NCBI GenBank assembly: GCA_029244985.1
Contig: JAQWQD010000017.1
Coordinates: forward strand, 62,001 to 126,000
DNA: 64,000 bases
DNA from: Gammaproteobacteria bacterium
Lineage (GTDB): Bacteria > Pseudomonadota > Gammaproteobacteria > Pseudomonadales > Pseudohongiellaceae
Reading direction: 5' to 3'
Position numbers and translations under genes: made by a program. Below are positions 46,577-55,665 of the stretch, one piece after another; the first letter of the stretch is position 1; each line of letters opens with the position of its first letter. The notes under the pieces were generated by a model. The model searched no databases, had not been told where the DNA came from, and was given only the letters and a program-made list of their open reading frames with translations.

Positions 46577-47695
46577 ATGTTATCCAAGAAAGTGATTCTA
46601 GCCCTATTAGGGCCAGCCCTGATTTCTGGGGCAGTTTCTGCCCAGACAGGTAATGCAATATCTGGTACGGGTTTGCCTAATCCAAATCCTGTCGTGACCC
46701 AAAATTGGGGTGATTTGCCTGCAGGCCGTGAGTGGGGGTCCACCGCAGGTGTAGATATAGACCCGACCGACGGCCACGTTTGGGCCTATGAGCGATGCGG
46801 AGCCAGCAATTTTGGAGGGGGAGTGCCAATTAACTGCGACACTAATCCTGTAGATCCAATTTTTAAGTTCGATCGCAATACAGGTGAAGTGCTCGCTAAT
46901 TTTGGTGGAGGCTTGATGCAAACGCCTCATGGCATTCATGCTGACGCTGAAGGAAATGTGTGGGTGACGGATTTTGCTGCAAACGCTGACGGAACCAAAG
47001 GTCATCAAGTGCATAAATTCAGTGCAAATGGCGACTTATTAATGAGCTTGGGCACCCCAGGACAAGCTGGCAGCGGCCCAGGAGTTTTTAATCAGCCTAA
47101 CGACGTTATTGTCGGTCCGGATGGAAGTATATATGTCTCTGATGGCCATAATGGCCAAGGCATGACGAGCAATGTAGCCATGGAAGAAGGACGTGCAGCG
47201 GGAGACACCGCGCGGATATTAAAATTTGCTCCAGACGGAACTTTTATTAAGCAGTGGGGAGAAATTGGTGTGCGCCATGGTGAGTTTCGAACGCCACATG
47301 CTATGGAATTTGATTCGAAAGGTCGTTTATGGGTAGCAGATCGCGGCAATCATCGTCTAGAGCTGTTTGATCAAGACGGTAATTACCTTGAATCGCGCTA
47401 TGCCTATGGTCGTATTAGTGGCATTTTTATAACTGACAATGACTTGGTTTATGCGATTGATTCTGAGTCGGGTCCGACAAATCATGTTGGCTGGCGTAAT
47501 GGCGTTCGCATAGGGCATATCGATGAAGACAGAATTTCTGGCTTCATTCCTCCGTTTGAAAGGCCTGACCGCGTGTATCAAGGTACGGCAGGTGAAGGGG
47601 TTGCGGTTGATGCGAGTGGTAATGTGTTTGCAGCCGAAGGACCCAATTCCCTCAGTTGGGCAGGTGGCGCTTTCACTAAGTATTCAACTCGCTAG
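46577..47695 (+). CDS. PAL-like NHL beta-propeller 2
   Basis: 372 aa exported propeller, signal peptide ending AVSAQ, closely related to 33555-34592. PAL-like positions are Arg73 (VWAYERCG), His118 (QTPHGIHADAEGNVWVTD), the SDG of IYVSDGH, and His241 (RTPHAMEFDSKGRLWVADRGN). The third zinc His is absent (GVAVDASGNVF). Extra His near the SDG turn (DGHNGQG) might substitute. ATG 46577, with GAGGAG five bases upstream, is preferred to GTG 46571. A strong terminator follows immediately, so it is probably a single-gene unit. Likely periplasmic; the actual substrate is unknown. Confidence 0.8.
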   Translation: MLSKKVILALLGPALISGAVSAQTGNAISGTGLPNPNPVVTQNWGDLPAGREWGSTAGVDIDPTDGHVWAYERCGASNFGGGVPINCDTNPVDPIFKFDRNTGEVLANFGGGLMQTPHGIHADAEGNVWVTDFAANADGTKGHQVHKFSANGDLLMSLGTPGQAGSGPGVFNQPNDVIVGPDGSIYVSDGHNGQGMTSNVAMEEGRAAGDTARILKFAPDGTFIKQWGEIGVRHGEFRTPHAMEFDSKGRLWVADRGNHRLELFDQDGNYLESRYAYGRISGIFITDNDLVYAIDSESGPTNHVGWRNGVRIGHIDEDRISGFIPPFERPDRVYQGTAGEGVAVDASGNVFAAEGPNSLSWAGGAFTKYSTR

Positions 47696-47714
47696 TAAGT
47701 TAGATAAGAATCAG

Positions 47715-47756
47715 AATGAAGCAATACCGCTGTTAGCAGTATTGCTTCATTTTTTT
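47715..47756 (+). terminator. Intrinsic terminator
   Basis: AATGAAGCAATAC pairs perfectly with GTATTGCTTCATT (13 bp) and a seven-base T-run follows. It ends the PAL-like 2 transcript. It also rules out the in-frame upstream start of the next gene at 47755, which would lie in the T-run. Confidence 0.92.
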
Positions 47757-47784
47757 GCCTACTGAAATGTGCGAGAGGTTTACT

Positions 47785-48153
47785 ATGGGAAATAAAATTC
47801 ATTCAATCAACTGGGATGAGATTGAGATGGAAACGGTCAACGCAAGTATGCGCCGGAGAATTGTCACCGGAGAAAAAATGACCGTTGCAAAGATCTATTT
47901 TGACGATGGCTTCGTGGTGCCCTTACATTGTCATCACAATGAACAAATTACCCAGGTAATTAAAGGTCAAATGCAGTTCGTCTTTGGTGAGGATGATCCT
48001 GAAGAGCTGCTGCTAAATCCCGGCGATGTTGTTGTTATACCGCCGAACGTTCTGCATCAGGCAACTTGTATTGGAGAAGTAGAAGAGATTGATATGTGGG
48101 CGCCACGGAGGGAAGACTGGTTAGATAAAACTGACGATTATTTACGAGGCTGA
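47785..48153 (+). CDS. Single-domain cupin protein
   Basis: 122 aa cytoplasmic cupin. The first motif is LHCHHNEQITQVIKGQM, with His-x-His and Glu ligands plus a further His, and the second PGDVVVIPPNVLHQA, giving a complete 3-His/1-Glu metal site. A dioxygenase, isomerase or small-molecule sensor role is possible; cupin sequence alone does not choose. ATG 47785 is the start, with AGAGG six bases before it. The following gene is convergent. Confidence 0.85.
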   Translation: MGNKIHSINWDEIEMETVNASMRRRIVTGEKMTVAKIYFDDGFVVPLHCHHNEQITQVIKGQMQFVFGEDDPEELLLNPGDVVVIPPNVLHQATCIGEVEEIDMWAPRREDWLDKTDDYLRG

Positions 48154-48164
48154 TTAATTCTTGA

Positions 48165-48989
48165 CTAAAAAAAAACCAACATGCGTGATTCTATACTTTC
48201 GCGCGGTTGAGCATCTTCCGGTGCTAACAGATTTTTAAAAGCGGTATGAATAGAGCGGATTGCGCGTCCATTATTCATTGAGTCGAAAGTTTTTATTAAG
48301 AGCACTTCATTGTTTTTCATTTCTGGGAAGTAAAACCATTTATGCTCCGCGTTATAACTAACTAGTTCAAGTTCTCCATTACGATCCTTCGCTCGCCGCT
48401 CGCTGGCGAATACGTTTTCTTCACTAACAGATTGAGCGTCACAGCAAGTCAGCGGGGATTTTATAACGGGGCCAGCTATTGAACGCCATACATTGATGAT
48501 GGCAAACCTATTTTTGAATTTCTCCTCTGCTGCGGTATCGCCCAATAAATCTCTTACTCGTTTGTGGGCTGAGGTAATCGTATAGTCATTGTGCACGATG
48601 GCGGCGGCTTCGCGAGTTTTATGCGTCGCTCTGATTTCTGCGGAATCTGACCTGAGAGTATGATCAAAAACATGAATCGCTTTGCTGTCTAGAATCGGCA
48701 GGACCAATTCCTCTAGTTCCCTTTCATAAGCAGTCTTTTGATTTTCTATGTCATAGAAGTTAGCGATCGAGCTATCGTGTTCGTGGAGTTCGAATCCTTC
48801 TCTGTCTAGACTCGCGGATGTTTCTAGAACGCGAGCGTTATAGATAGGGACTTCTACATCCTTAAATTCAGCATTAACGCTAAGTTGAGCGTCGGCGCCT
48901 CCCTGGGAGGCAAAATACACGGGTTTGTCATCTCCAGGGACAAGATAGCGAATGTAAGCTCGAGTTGACTGATCGGTTATAATTGTCAT
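48165..48989 (-). CDS. CmcJ/NvfI-family oxidoreductase
   Basis: 274 aa soluble protein of the family that contains CmcJ of cephamycin synthesis, NvfI and gibberellin GA4 desaturase-like proteins, many of which are non-heme Fe/2-oxoglutarate oxygenases. Family stretches are VHNDYT (with the His-x-Asp facial-triad candidate), RFAIINVWRSIAGPV, PLTCCDAQSVS and the C-terminal IRSIHTAF with the distal His. The reading GFELHEHDSSIANFYD near residues 65-80 is typical of the N-terminal domain. The reaction here is unknown. Divergent from the copper monooxygenase gene across 235 bases, converging with the cupin gene. Confidence 0.83.
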   Translation of the reverse strand: MTIITDQSTRAYIRYLVPGDDKPVYFASQGGADAQLSVNAEFKDVEVPIYNARVLETSASLDREGFELHEHDSSIANFYDIENQKTAYERELEELVLPILDSKAIHVFDHTLRSDSAEIRATHKTREAAAIVHNDYTITSAHKRVRDLLGDTAAEEKFKNRFAIINVWRSIAGPVIKSPLTCCDAQSVSEENVFASERRAKDRNGELELVSYNAEHKWFYFPEMKNNEVLLIKTFDSMNNGRAIRSIHTAFKNLLAPEDAQPRESIESRMLVFF

Positions 48990-49224
48990 TAGCAGGAAAG
49001 AATGTTGCTGTTAGTTAGCGCTGGATTTGAGTAACAGTCTAATAGTTCTTTAGAGCTGAATCATCAATAAATACATGAAAGAGTTACAGAATCACTTGAC
49101 TGTTGAGTAGAATCGTTAATACCCTTTTGGTACCGAAATACAAGTAAAACCTAAAAGCAATTCTCGGCACTGTTCGAAAGCTGTAATTAGCACAGATTGT
49201 CGATAACAAGCAGGAGATTGCCCG

Positions 49225-50517
49225 ATGTTAATTTATAAGAAAGTCTCTGTTTTTGTGAGCGCGATATTTACGTTAGCACTCGCCCCGTCAGCCTTGGCAC
49301 AACAAGCCCCCGCTCCTACATTTGCTGAGCATGTTGCACCGATCATTTATGATAACTGTGTTGAATGTCATCGGCCTGGATCGATTGCGCCCATGACACT
49401 CATTGATTATGAGACTGTGCGCGCTTGGGGCCCGGTTATCAAAGATCGGGTAGAGCAGCGCAAGATGCCACCTTATTTTGTTGATAAAACAGTAGGTGTG
49501 CAGTCTTTCGAAGATGATCGCTCTCTGACTGACGTTGAAATTGCGACAATCTCTGCCTGGGTGGATGGAGGCGCTCCTCAAGGGGATATGAGCAATATGC
49601 CTGCAGTTCCTCAATTTCAGGATGACGTAGCTTGGACGCTCGCAGACGAGATGGGTCGGCCTCCTGACTTGATCATACCGATTCCAGAGCCATTCACTGT
49701 GCCTGCCGATGGCCCGAATTGGTGGATGACGTTTTACAGTGAGACTGGTCTCACTGAGGATCGCTGGATAAAAGCTTTTGAAACCAAACCTTCGGCAGAA
49801 GGCTTTCCAGTGGTGCACCATGCTGTAACTTCTATGGAGTTTCCTGAGGGTGGAGGTGGCTTTCTAAGCGAGTATGCCTTAGGTAAGACTGCTGATATTA
49901 ATCCGCCTGGGACCGGGCAATTAATTAAAGCCGGTACTCGATTGAATTGGAATGTGCATTATGCTGCCAGTCCCGATGGTCTTGATCGCACTGACCGCAC
50001 TCGACTCGGTCTCTGGTTTTTGCCAGAAGGGGAAGATCCAGAGCATGAGTTGATTCGTTCTCATATGGCAGACAATGAAGATCTTGATCTTCCAGGTGGT
50101 CAGGAAGTTATTCGCACTGACGGATATGAGTTCCTCGATAAAAATATTCGAATAACAGCATTTCAACCGCACCTACATAATTTGGGAACACGGCAGTGTC
50201 TTGAAGTGATCTACCAGGACAACCGACGCCAAACTTTAAGTTGTGCTGATTGGGATTTTGGTTGGCATATCGCCTATAACTATACTGAGGACGTGCAGCC
50301 TCTGATTCCAAAAGGTTCAATGATGCATGTCACAAGTTGGTTTAATAATTCTGCCAGTAATCCGTGGGCTGGAGATTCCAGAAATTGGGTAGGATTCGGT
50401 CAGAGATCTACCGACGACATGTCATTCTCCTGGATTAGCTATTATGAGCTCACAGATGAGGAATATGAATCGGCTGTTGCTGAACGCCATGGGCAGTTAG
50501 CGGCAGGAAGTGATTAA
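49225..50517 (+). CDS. Cytochrome c - copper type II (PHM-like) monooxygenase fusion
   Basis: 430 aa exported protein, signal peptide ending SALAQQ. Residues about 30-120 are a monoheme cytochrome c domain (CVECH, Cys45-His49). Residues about 150-410 resemble the copper type II ascorbate-dependent monooxygenases (PHM, DBM). All six PHM copper-ligand positions can be matched: His198-His199 (VVHHAVTS) for 107/108, His245 (NVHYAASPD) for 172, His316 and His318 (QPHLHNLG) for 242/244, and Met399 (RSTDDMSFSWISYY) for 314. The heme domain could replace ascorbate as donor. AGGAG precedes the ATG. It is cotranscribed with the gene at 50553. Substrate inferred only from the presence of PAL-like proteins. 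Confidence 0.82.
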   Translation: MLIYKKVSVFVSAIFTLALAPSALAQQAPAPTFAEHVAPIIYDNCVECHRPGSIAPMTLIDYETVRAWGPVIKDRVEQRKMPPYFVDKTVGVQSFEDDRSLTDVEIATISAWVDGGAPQGDMSNMPAVPQFQDDVAWTLADEMGRPPDLIIPIPEPFTVPADGPNWWMTFYSETGLTEDRWIKAFETKPSAEGFPVVHHAVTSMEFPEGGGGFLSEYALGKTADINPPGTGQLIKAGTRLNWNVHYAASPDGLDRTDRTRLGLWFLPEGEDPEHELIRSHMADNEDLDLPGGQEVIRTDGYEFLDKNIRITAFQPHLHNLGTRQCLEVIYQDNRRQTLSCADWDFGWHIAYNYTEDVQPLIPKGSMMHVTSWFNNSASNPWAGDSRNWVGFGQRSTDDMSFSWISYYELTDEEYESAVAERHGQLAAGSD

Positions 50518-50552
50518 TAACGCCTAAAATAATAAGAAGGAGGCGTCGAACG

Positions 50553-51533
50553 ATGTTGGTTCGAATTCTAACGTTAAAAATACGATTAATTAGCAGTGCC
50601 TTTCTGGCGCTACTTATTTTAATCAATACACCCGATGTTACAGCGCAAACTTTGCATAGGTTTGGTCAGAGCATTCAACCGATTTTTGAAGGATTTGAGC
50701 GAAATACCGATGGCACTTTTACTATGTGGTTTGGGTATCTCAACAGAAACTATGATGAAACTCCTACCGTTGCTGTCGGAGACTTAAACGGCTTCTTTGC
50801 TGCCAATGGTGTGAATACTGCCGGCCCTGTCGATCAGAATTTGCTACTAAGTGATCCTGGTCCTCAAGACAGGGGACAGCCAACGTACTTCTATCCGCGC
50901 CGACAACAGTTCGTGTTTGAGGTAGTCCTGCCCGCAGATTTTGTAGGCAACGAATTAGTTTGGTCAATTACACATAATGGCGAAACACGGACCGCGGTTG
51001 GGACTCTTGAAAGAGAGAATATTTGGGCTGTGGATGAGGGGGTTTGGAGCGCTAATAGAGGCAGAGGTACTGGCGGTCGCACTGAAGTTGAATATGCAAA
51101 TGACCCTCCCGCGATGCGCTTAGTGGGTATCGAAGGACAAATATCTGCTGCTGTTGGCAGACCAGTTAATCTCCGCGTATTTGCTTCTGATGATGGTGTG
51201 CCTGGCCCCTATGAACGTGATCGTAGAGGTAGAATGGCCCCGTTGCCAAATAATCTACCAGAAGTGGGAGGTGGTATTGGTCGCAACTCGCCGAAGGAGC
51301 AAGGCGTAGTAAATTATGTTGCTGCGGATGAAACTGGATTGGCACTTACTTGGATAAAGTACCGTGGCCCCGGTCTAGTCCTTTTTGACAATGCAATTAG
51401 TGCGCTCAATCCATCCGGAGAGGAAGTTGTCAGCTCGGCAACTTTTACACAGAGTGGTACTTATGTGTTACGTGCCTACGCGGATGATTCTACCTACACA
51501 ACTTATTCAGAGTTGAATGTCATAGTTCAATAA
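50553..51533 (+). CDS. Exported protein of unknown family, 326 aa
   Basis: I do not recognise a family. A long signal peptide (hydrophobic 14-31, cleavage after VTAQ) precedes a beta-rich protein with short Gly- and Arg-rich loops. Its features are TMWFGYLNRNYDE, QDRGQPTYFYPRRQQFVFEV and a C-terminal Ig-like half with PVNLRVFASDDG and SGTYVLRAYADDSTYTTY. The C-terminal segment reads like a bacterial Ig or cadherin-type domain. AGGAGG precedes the ATG. It lies 35 bases after the copper monooxygenase fusion, so it is probably a partner or accessory for it in the periplasm or on the surface. Confidence 0.75.
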   Translation: MLVRILTLKIRLISSAFLALLILINTPDVTAQTLHRFGQSIQPIFEGFERNTDGTFTMWFGYLNRNYDETPTVAVGDLNGFFAANGVNTAGPVDQNLLLSDPGPQDRGQPTYFYPRRQQFVFEVVLPADFVGNELVWSITHNGETRTAVGTLERENIWAVDEGVWSANRGRGTGGRTEVEYANDPPAMRLVGIEGQISAAVGRPVNLRVFASDDGVPGPYERDRRGRMAPLPNNLPEVGGGIGRNSPKEQGVVNYVAADETGLALTWIKYRGPGLVLFDNAISALNPSGEEVVSSATFTQSGTYVLRAYADDSTYTTYSELNVIVQ

Positions 51534-51602
51534 GAGGTTAGAAAGGCAATAGTTCAATTAAACGCATTATAATATTTTTATTAGTTGATTTATTGCCAGT
51601 AA

Positions 51603-52817
51603 TTAAGGGTCTGGCACAGCATCTTCAACCGTTAATGGGTTTAAATAAGCACCATCGGTAATTCCAGTTTTTCTCATGGCGATTCCAGTTAAACATTCCT
51701 GTACGGCGCGATTAGCATTCATAACTGTCGTGTAGCCAGGATCAACTAGTGGGTTGACTTCTACCAATTCGAAGCCTATTAAATTGTTCTCAGTACATAG
51801 GCCGCGTATTAAAGGGTATAGCTCTCGGGTTGTAAGTCCTCCGGGTTCTGGTGTGCCTGTGCCTGCGGCATAAGCTGGGTCAAGAACGTCGATATCAAGA
51901 GAAATGTATAAGTGTTCGGGTCCATCATTAGCTTCAGCAAGAATCCTTTCCGTGACCACATCCCAGCCATCGCGCTCAATCTCTACCATGGTGTGATAGC
52001 GGAAATTATTTTCTCGCATCCATTCAAAGCCTTCTTCACCAGGCCAGTATCCTCTTAATCCGACTTGGATGTAGTTTTGGCCTAATACATGCCCTTCTTC
52101 AATTAACCGAAAGACTGGTTGAGCGTGGGAAATTAAATGCCCGCTGTATCCTTCTGTCGCAGCGTCGTAATGTGCATCAAAATGAATGACACCGACGTTT
52201 TCCTTGCCGTAAATGTCAGCCACTCCAGCAACATCTGGATATTCAAGAGAATGATCACCGCCAATCACAATTGGAATGGCTCCGGTTGATGCTATCTCTC
52301 TAACCAGTTCTCGAACTGGTGGCATACTGCGTTCTACACTGAAGCGATCGATCGGCGAGTTCCCATAGTCCACAGCTTTGAGCTCGCGTTTCCAGGAAAC
52401 CCCTGTGTGCATGTGGGGCAGGCCTCCGCCTCCGCCCACACCCAAACTTTCCCGGATAGCACCGGGTCCAAACGCTGCTCCGCGCATACCTACGCCCATG
52501 TCGAGAGGTGCACCCAATATTGCGACGTCGACTTCGCCTGCGATTAAATCTTCAGGGTTAATCGCAATTGGTAGCCCAAAAAATGTTTGTACGCCTGAAT
52601 TGCGGAGTCTACCGGGATAGAAAGGGCCTGGCTCTCTATCTGGGTCGTTGGCTGGGTCCCGCAATTGGCTCCAAACATCATAGGTTGGATCATTGGAGTT
52701 GAGCGGAATGGTCCCGTTGTTGCGATCAAAGACACTGGGAGTGAAATCTTGCCCAATGACTATCCAGATTGGTATCAAAGCGCAAAGCAGAACAAAAAGT
52801 TTTTTGCTTGAATTCAT
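51603..52817 (-). CDS. Exported ureohydrolase (agmatinase-like)
   Basis: 404 aa ureohydrolase with an N-terminal signal peptide (1-22, cleavage after VIG) and about 60 further N-terminal residues before the catalytic core. Metal motifs are complete: GGDHS, HFDAHYD and SLDIDVLDPAYAAGTGTPEPGG. An export signal on a urea-releasing Mn enzyme is unusual, since agmatinases and arginases are normally cytoplasmic. It may hydrolyse guanidino compounds in the periplasm; the extended N-terminus also recalls guanidine hydrolases, but I cannot decide. It is distinct from the cytoplasmic-looking ureohydrolase at 1-648. Divergent from the DUF305-LVIVD gene. Confidence 0.9.
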   Translation of the reverse strand: MNSSKKLFVLLCALIPIWIVIGQDFTPSVFDRNNGTIPLNSNDPTYDVWSQLRDPANDPDREPGPFYPGRLRNSGVQTFFGLPIAINPEDLIAGEVDVAILGAPLDMGVGMRGAAFGPGAIRESLGVGGGGGLPHMHTGVSWKRELKAVDYGNSPIDRFSVERSMPPVRELVREIASTGAIPIVIGGDHSLEYPDVAGVADIYGKENVGVIHFDAHYDAATEGYSGHLISHAQPVFRLIEEGHVLGQNYIQVGLRGYWPGEEGFEWMRENNFRYHTMVEIERDGWDVVTERILAEANDGPEHLYISLDIDVLDPAYAAGTGTPEPGGLTTRELYPLIRGLCTENNLIGFELVEVNPLVDPGYTTVMNANRAVQECLTGIAMRKTGITDGAYLNPLTVEDAVPDP

Positions 52818-53061
52818 TGATTTTCTTAGCCCGTTGAGTGCTTACAGGGTAAATTTTGGCTAAGTGTAGTACGGGCAATCGGGCGGGGTCCAGAGAAGCT
52901 TTAGTACACTTGAGGGATAGACATAATTATCTGCGAATATTTCATTTCAGTCGCCCATTTATTCTCTAAGTTGGCATATTAACGCTCCACAATTCTGTGG
53001 GTATGAGTAGAATGCAGGATCTCAGTATTTGTCGAAAGAGTAGCTATCAGGAGAGCAAGCT

Positions 53062-55563
53062 ATGAGGTTTGGTTACATCAAAATCGCATCATTGTTGTTA
53101 TTGGCATTATCAGGGGTAATGTCAGGGCAGAGCCTGGCACAAGTGCCAATTATTCAGCCAGGGGCACCAGGGCAACCAGGGCGAGTGATTACTGCCGAAG
53201 AAGCTGCAGACTTGGCTGCAATTCAATATTCAGCCGGTGATGTTATGTTTTTACAGGGCATGATTTCTCATCACGCGCAAGCAATGGAAATGTCTGCCTT
53301 AGTTGATTCACGCACAAATCGTGAGCCTATGCAGTTGTTGGCTCAGCGTATTTCGCTTTCCCAAGAAGATGAAATTTCTATGATGCAAGATTGGCTAGAA
53401 GAGCGAGGGCTCGACGTTCCCACGACAGACGCCCATCATTTAGATGATTTTAATTTAATGCCCGGCATGCTTAGTACCGAAGATATGACTTCGTTAGAAC
53501 AGGCAGATGGAAACGAATTTGATAGATTGTTTCTCGAATTTATGATCGAGCATCATGAGGGCGCCTTGGAAATGGTCGATAACCTGCTGGATCAACGAGG
53601 TGCAGCTCAAGAGCCAATTCTTTATGCGTTCACTTCTGATGTAACATCTGATCAGAGTGCTGAAATAGACAGAATGGACTTAATGCTTGCAGGATTTTCG
53701 CCCGATCCTAGAGTTAATCTTTCCCCAGGATTTCGCGATGCTGCTGAGGCGGCATTAAACATGCAGTTAGTAGCCTCTCTTCCTAAGCCTGAAGGTTTTT
53801 TCGACCCTGATAATCCCTCAGGGTTGCCCAATAGGGCAGAATCTGAAGACGCATTGCAGCCTGACGAAGAACAAGAAAATTCTACAGAGGAAGAGGTGAG
53901 CTCCGAAGATGCGGCAAGTGCGTTGGCGGAGATCCCTGCGGATGAAGAAGAGGGAGAAGATGAAAATGCGGACCCTCGTCCATCTTTGTTGAGTTTTTCT
54001 AATACCGATTTATTATTCAGCGGCACTAACTTGGTTGCAGGAAACTATCATGGATTTAACACTTATGACCTTAGCAATCCCCGCGCACCTCAGCTCTTAA
54101 GTTCCGTGGTTTGTCCTGGTGGCCAGGGTGACGTGTCTCTGGTTGGTCATCTATTAATAATGTCAGTACAAGAAACTCGTGGCCGGTTAGATTGTGGTCT
54201 CGAGGGTGTTCCCGAGCCAACTAGTCAGGAGCGTATCCAGGGTATTCGAATATTCGACGTAAGCGATTTCAGCATGCCGCTTCAGGTGGGTGCAGTGCAA
54301 ACTTGTCGTGGTTCGCATACTCATACGGTAGTGGGTCAGCCAGATGGAAGTAACAATGCCTATGTATACGTTTCCGGTACTTCTAGAGTTCGAGATGATG
54401 AGGAGTTGGCTGGGTGTTCTGATGACTCACCTTTCGAAAATCCAGATTCAGCTTTATTTCGAATCGAGGTAATTGAGATCCCAATGGATCGGCCACAAGA
54501 CGCGCGTATTGTTAATCGACCTTTTATTTTCTCTGATCCAACTAGCGGCGTCTTAGCTGGGCTTTGGGAGGGCGGTGATCATGGCCCTGAAACGCAGCGC
54601 ACCAGCGAAACGAATCAATGTCATGATATTACTACTTTTCCTGGCATTGGCTTAGCGGCTGGGGCTTGCTCTGGTAATGGCATATTATTAGATATTTCTG
54701 ATCCTTCGAATCCGGAGAGACTAGACCAGGTAATCGACCCAGGATTTGCGTATTGGCATTCAGCGACCTTTAATAATGATGGCACCAAGGTAATCTTTAC
54801 CGATGAATGGGGCGGCGGGGGCAGGCCTCGCTGTCGTGCGCTGGACCCATTAGATTGGGGTGCCGATGCTTTTTACGACATAGTAGATGGCAAACTCGAA
54901 TTCAGATCACATTACAAAATGTCTGCACCTCAAACGGATACTGAAAACTGCGTTGCTCACAATGGCTCCCTGATACCGGTTCCCGGCAGGGATATTTTTG
55001 TTCAAGCCTGGTATCAAGGTGGTGTGTCGGTGGTGGATTTTACTGATTCTACCAATCCTGTAGAGATAGCTTTTTTTGACCGAGGCCCTCTAGATGAAGA
55101 TGAGTTAATCACTGCAGGTTATTGGTCTACATATTGGTATGGTGGTTACATTTACGGTACTGAGATCGCAAGGGGTTTAGACGTTTTTGCCTTGAACCCT
55201 AGTGACTACTTAACCGCAAATGAAATCGCTGCAGCTTCTCTGCAAGAGGCTAATTTAACGGTAAATGCACAGACTCAGGTGCAAGTGGTTTGGCCAGCGG
55301 TGCCTGTGGTGGCTCGCGCTTATATCGACCAGTTACAGCGCAGTAATGTAATCAGTAATGATCAGTTACAACAATTGGACTCTGTCTTAAGTGAGGCTGA
55401 AAGAGCATTTTCAAGCAACTCTTCCGATAGGTCTCTTGCTAGTCAACTAAACGAACTAGCGGAAAATTTAGAAGAGCAGGGGAATGACATAAGCGGAAGA
55501 AGTAGAGCCAGATATCTTTTATTAAGTCAAAATCTTGAAGAAATGGCTAGGCAGTTACGTTAG
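53062..55563 (+). CDS. DUF305 - LVIVD repeat fusion protein, exported
   Basis: 833 aa with a signal peptide ending SLAQ. Residues about 45-215 are DUF305 (ferritin-like helical), with the paired motifs QGMISHHAQAMEMS and FMIEHHEGALEMVD that may bind metal. Residues about 265-310 form a very acidic linker. Residues about 315-720 form an LVIVD-type beta-propeller (GNYHGFNTYDLSNPRAPQLLSS, GVSVVDFTDSTNPVEIAFFD). The C-terminal 100 residues are helical and Gln/Ser-rich. Cys in the propeller (CPGGQG, CRGSH, CHDI, CSGNG) could make disulfides. AGGAG precedes the ATG. The function of this domain combination is not known to me; surface redox or metal handling is possible. Confidence 0.88.
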   Translation: MRFGYIKIASLLLLALSGVMSGQSLAQVPIIQPGAPGQPGRVITAEEAADLAAIQYSAGDVMFLQGMISHHAQAMEMSALVDSRTNREPMQLLAQRISLSQEDEISMMQDWLEERGLDVPTTDAHHLDDFNLMPGMLSTEDMTSLEQADGNEFDRLFLEFMIEHHEGALEMVDNLLDQRGAAQEPILYAFTSDVTSDQSAEIDRMDLMLAGFSPDPRVNLSPGFRDAAEAALNMQLVASLPKPEGFFDPDNPSGLPNRAESEDALQPDEEQENSTEEEVSSEDAASALAEIPADEEEGEDENADPRPSLLSFSNTDLLFSGTNLVAGNYHGFNTYDLSNPRAPQLLSSVVCPGGQGDVSLVGHLLIMSVQETRGRLDCGLEGVPEPTSQERIQGIRIFDVSDFSMPLQVGAVQTCRGSHTHTVVGQPDGSNNAYVYVSGTSRVRDDEELAGCSDDSPFENPDSALFRIEVIEIPMDRPQDARIVNRPFIFSDPTSGVLAGLWEGGDHGPETQRTSETNQCHDITTFPGIGLAAGACSGNGILLDISDPSNPERLDQVIDPGFAYWHSATFNNDGTKVIFTDEWGGGGRPRCRALDPLDWGADAFYDIVDGKLEFRSHYKMSAPQTDTENCVAHNGSLIPVPGRDIFVQAWYQGGVSVVDFTDSTNPVEIAFFDRGPLDEDELITAGYWSTYWYGGYIYGTEIARGLDVFALNPSDYLTANEIAAASLQEANLTVNAQTQVQVVWPAVPVVARAYIDQLQRSNVISNDQLQQLDSVLSEAERAFSSNSSDRSLASQLNELAENLEEQGNDISGRSRARYLLLSQNLEEMARQLR

Positions 55564-55665
55564 CGACTTCTTGATAGAAGTTTAAGCGCCGGTTGATGAA
55601 ATTGTCAGTTGGGTGTGCGGCCATAGAGAAATATGTGTGCATAGTTATTAGGAGATAGAATCCTT

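Noticed and set aside
47755-47784. Upstream start for the cupin protein
   Set aside because: It falls in the T-run of a strong terminator, and a good ribosome site precedes ATG 47785.
50558-50568. GGTTCGAATTC resembling a tRNA T-loop
   Set aside because: It lies in the start of a coding gene and no acceptor stem, D-arm or anticodon arm is found around it.
53652-54026. Minus-strand 124-codon frame opposite the acidic linker of the DUF305-LVIVD gene
   Set aside because: It arises from Glu/Asp-rich codons read in reverse as Ser/Leu-type codons; no support of its own.
55566-55581. Small hairpin ACTTCT/AGAAGT after the DUF305-LVIVD gene
   Set aside because: Only a 6-bp stem with no T-run; too weak to call a terminator.
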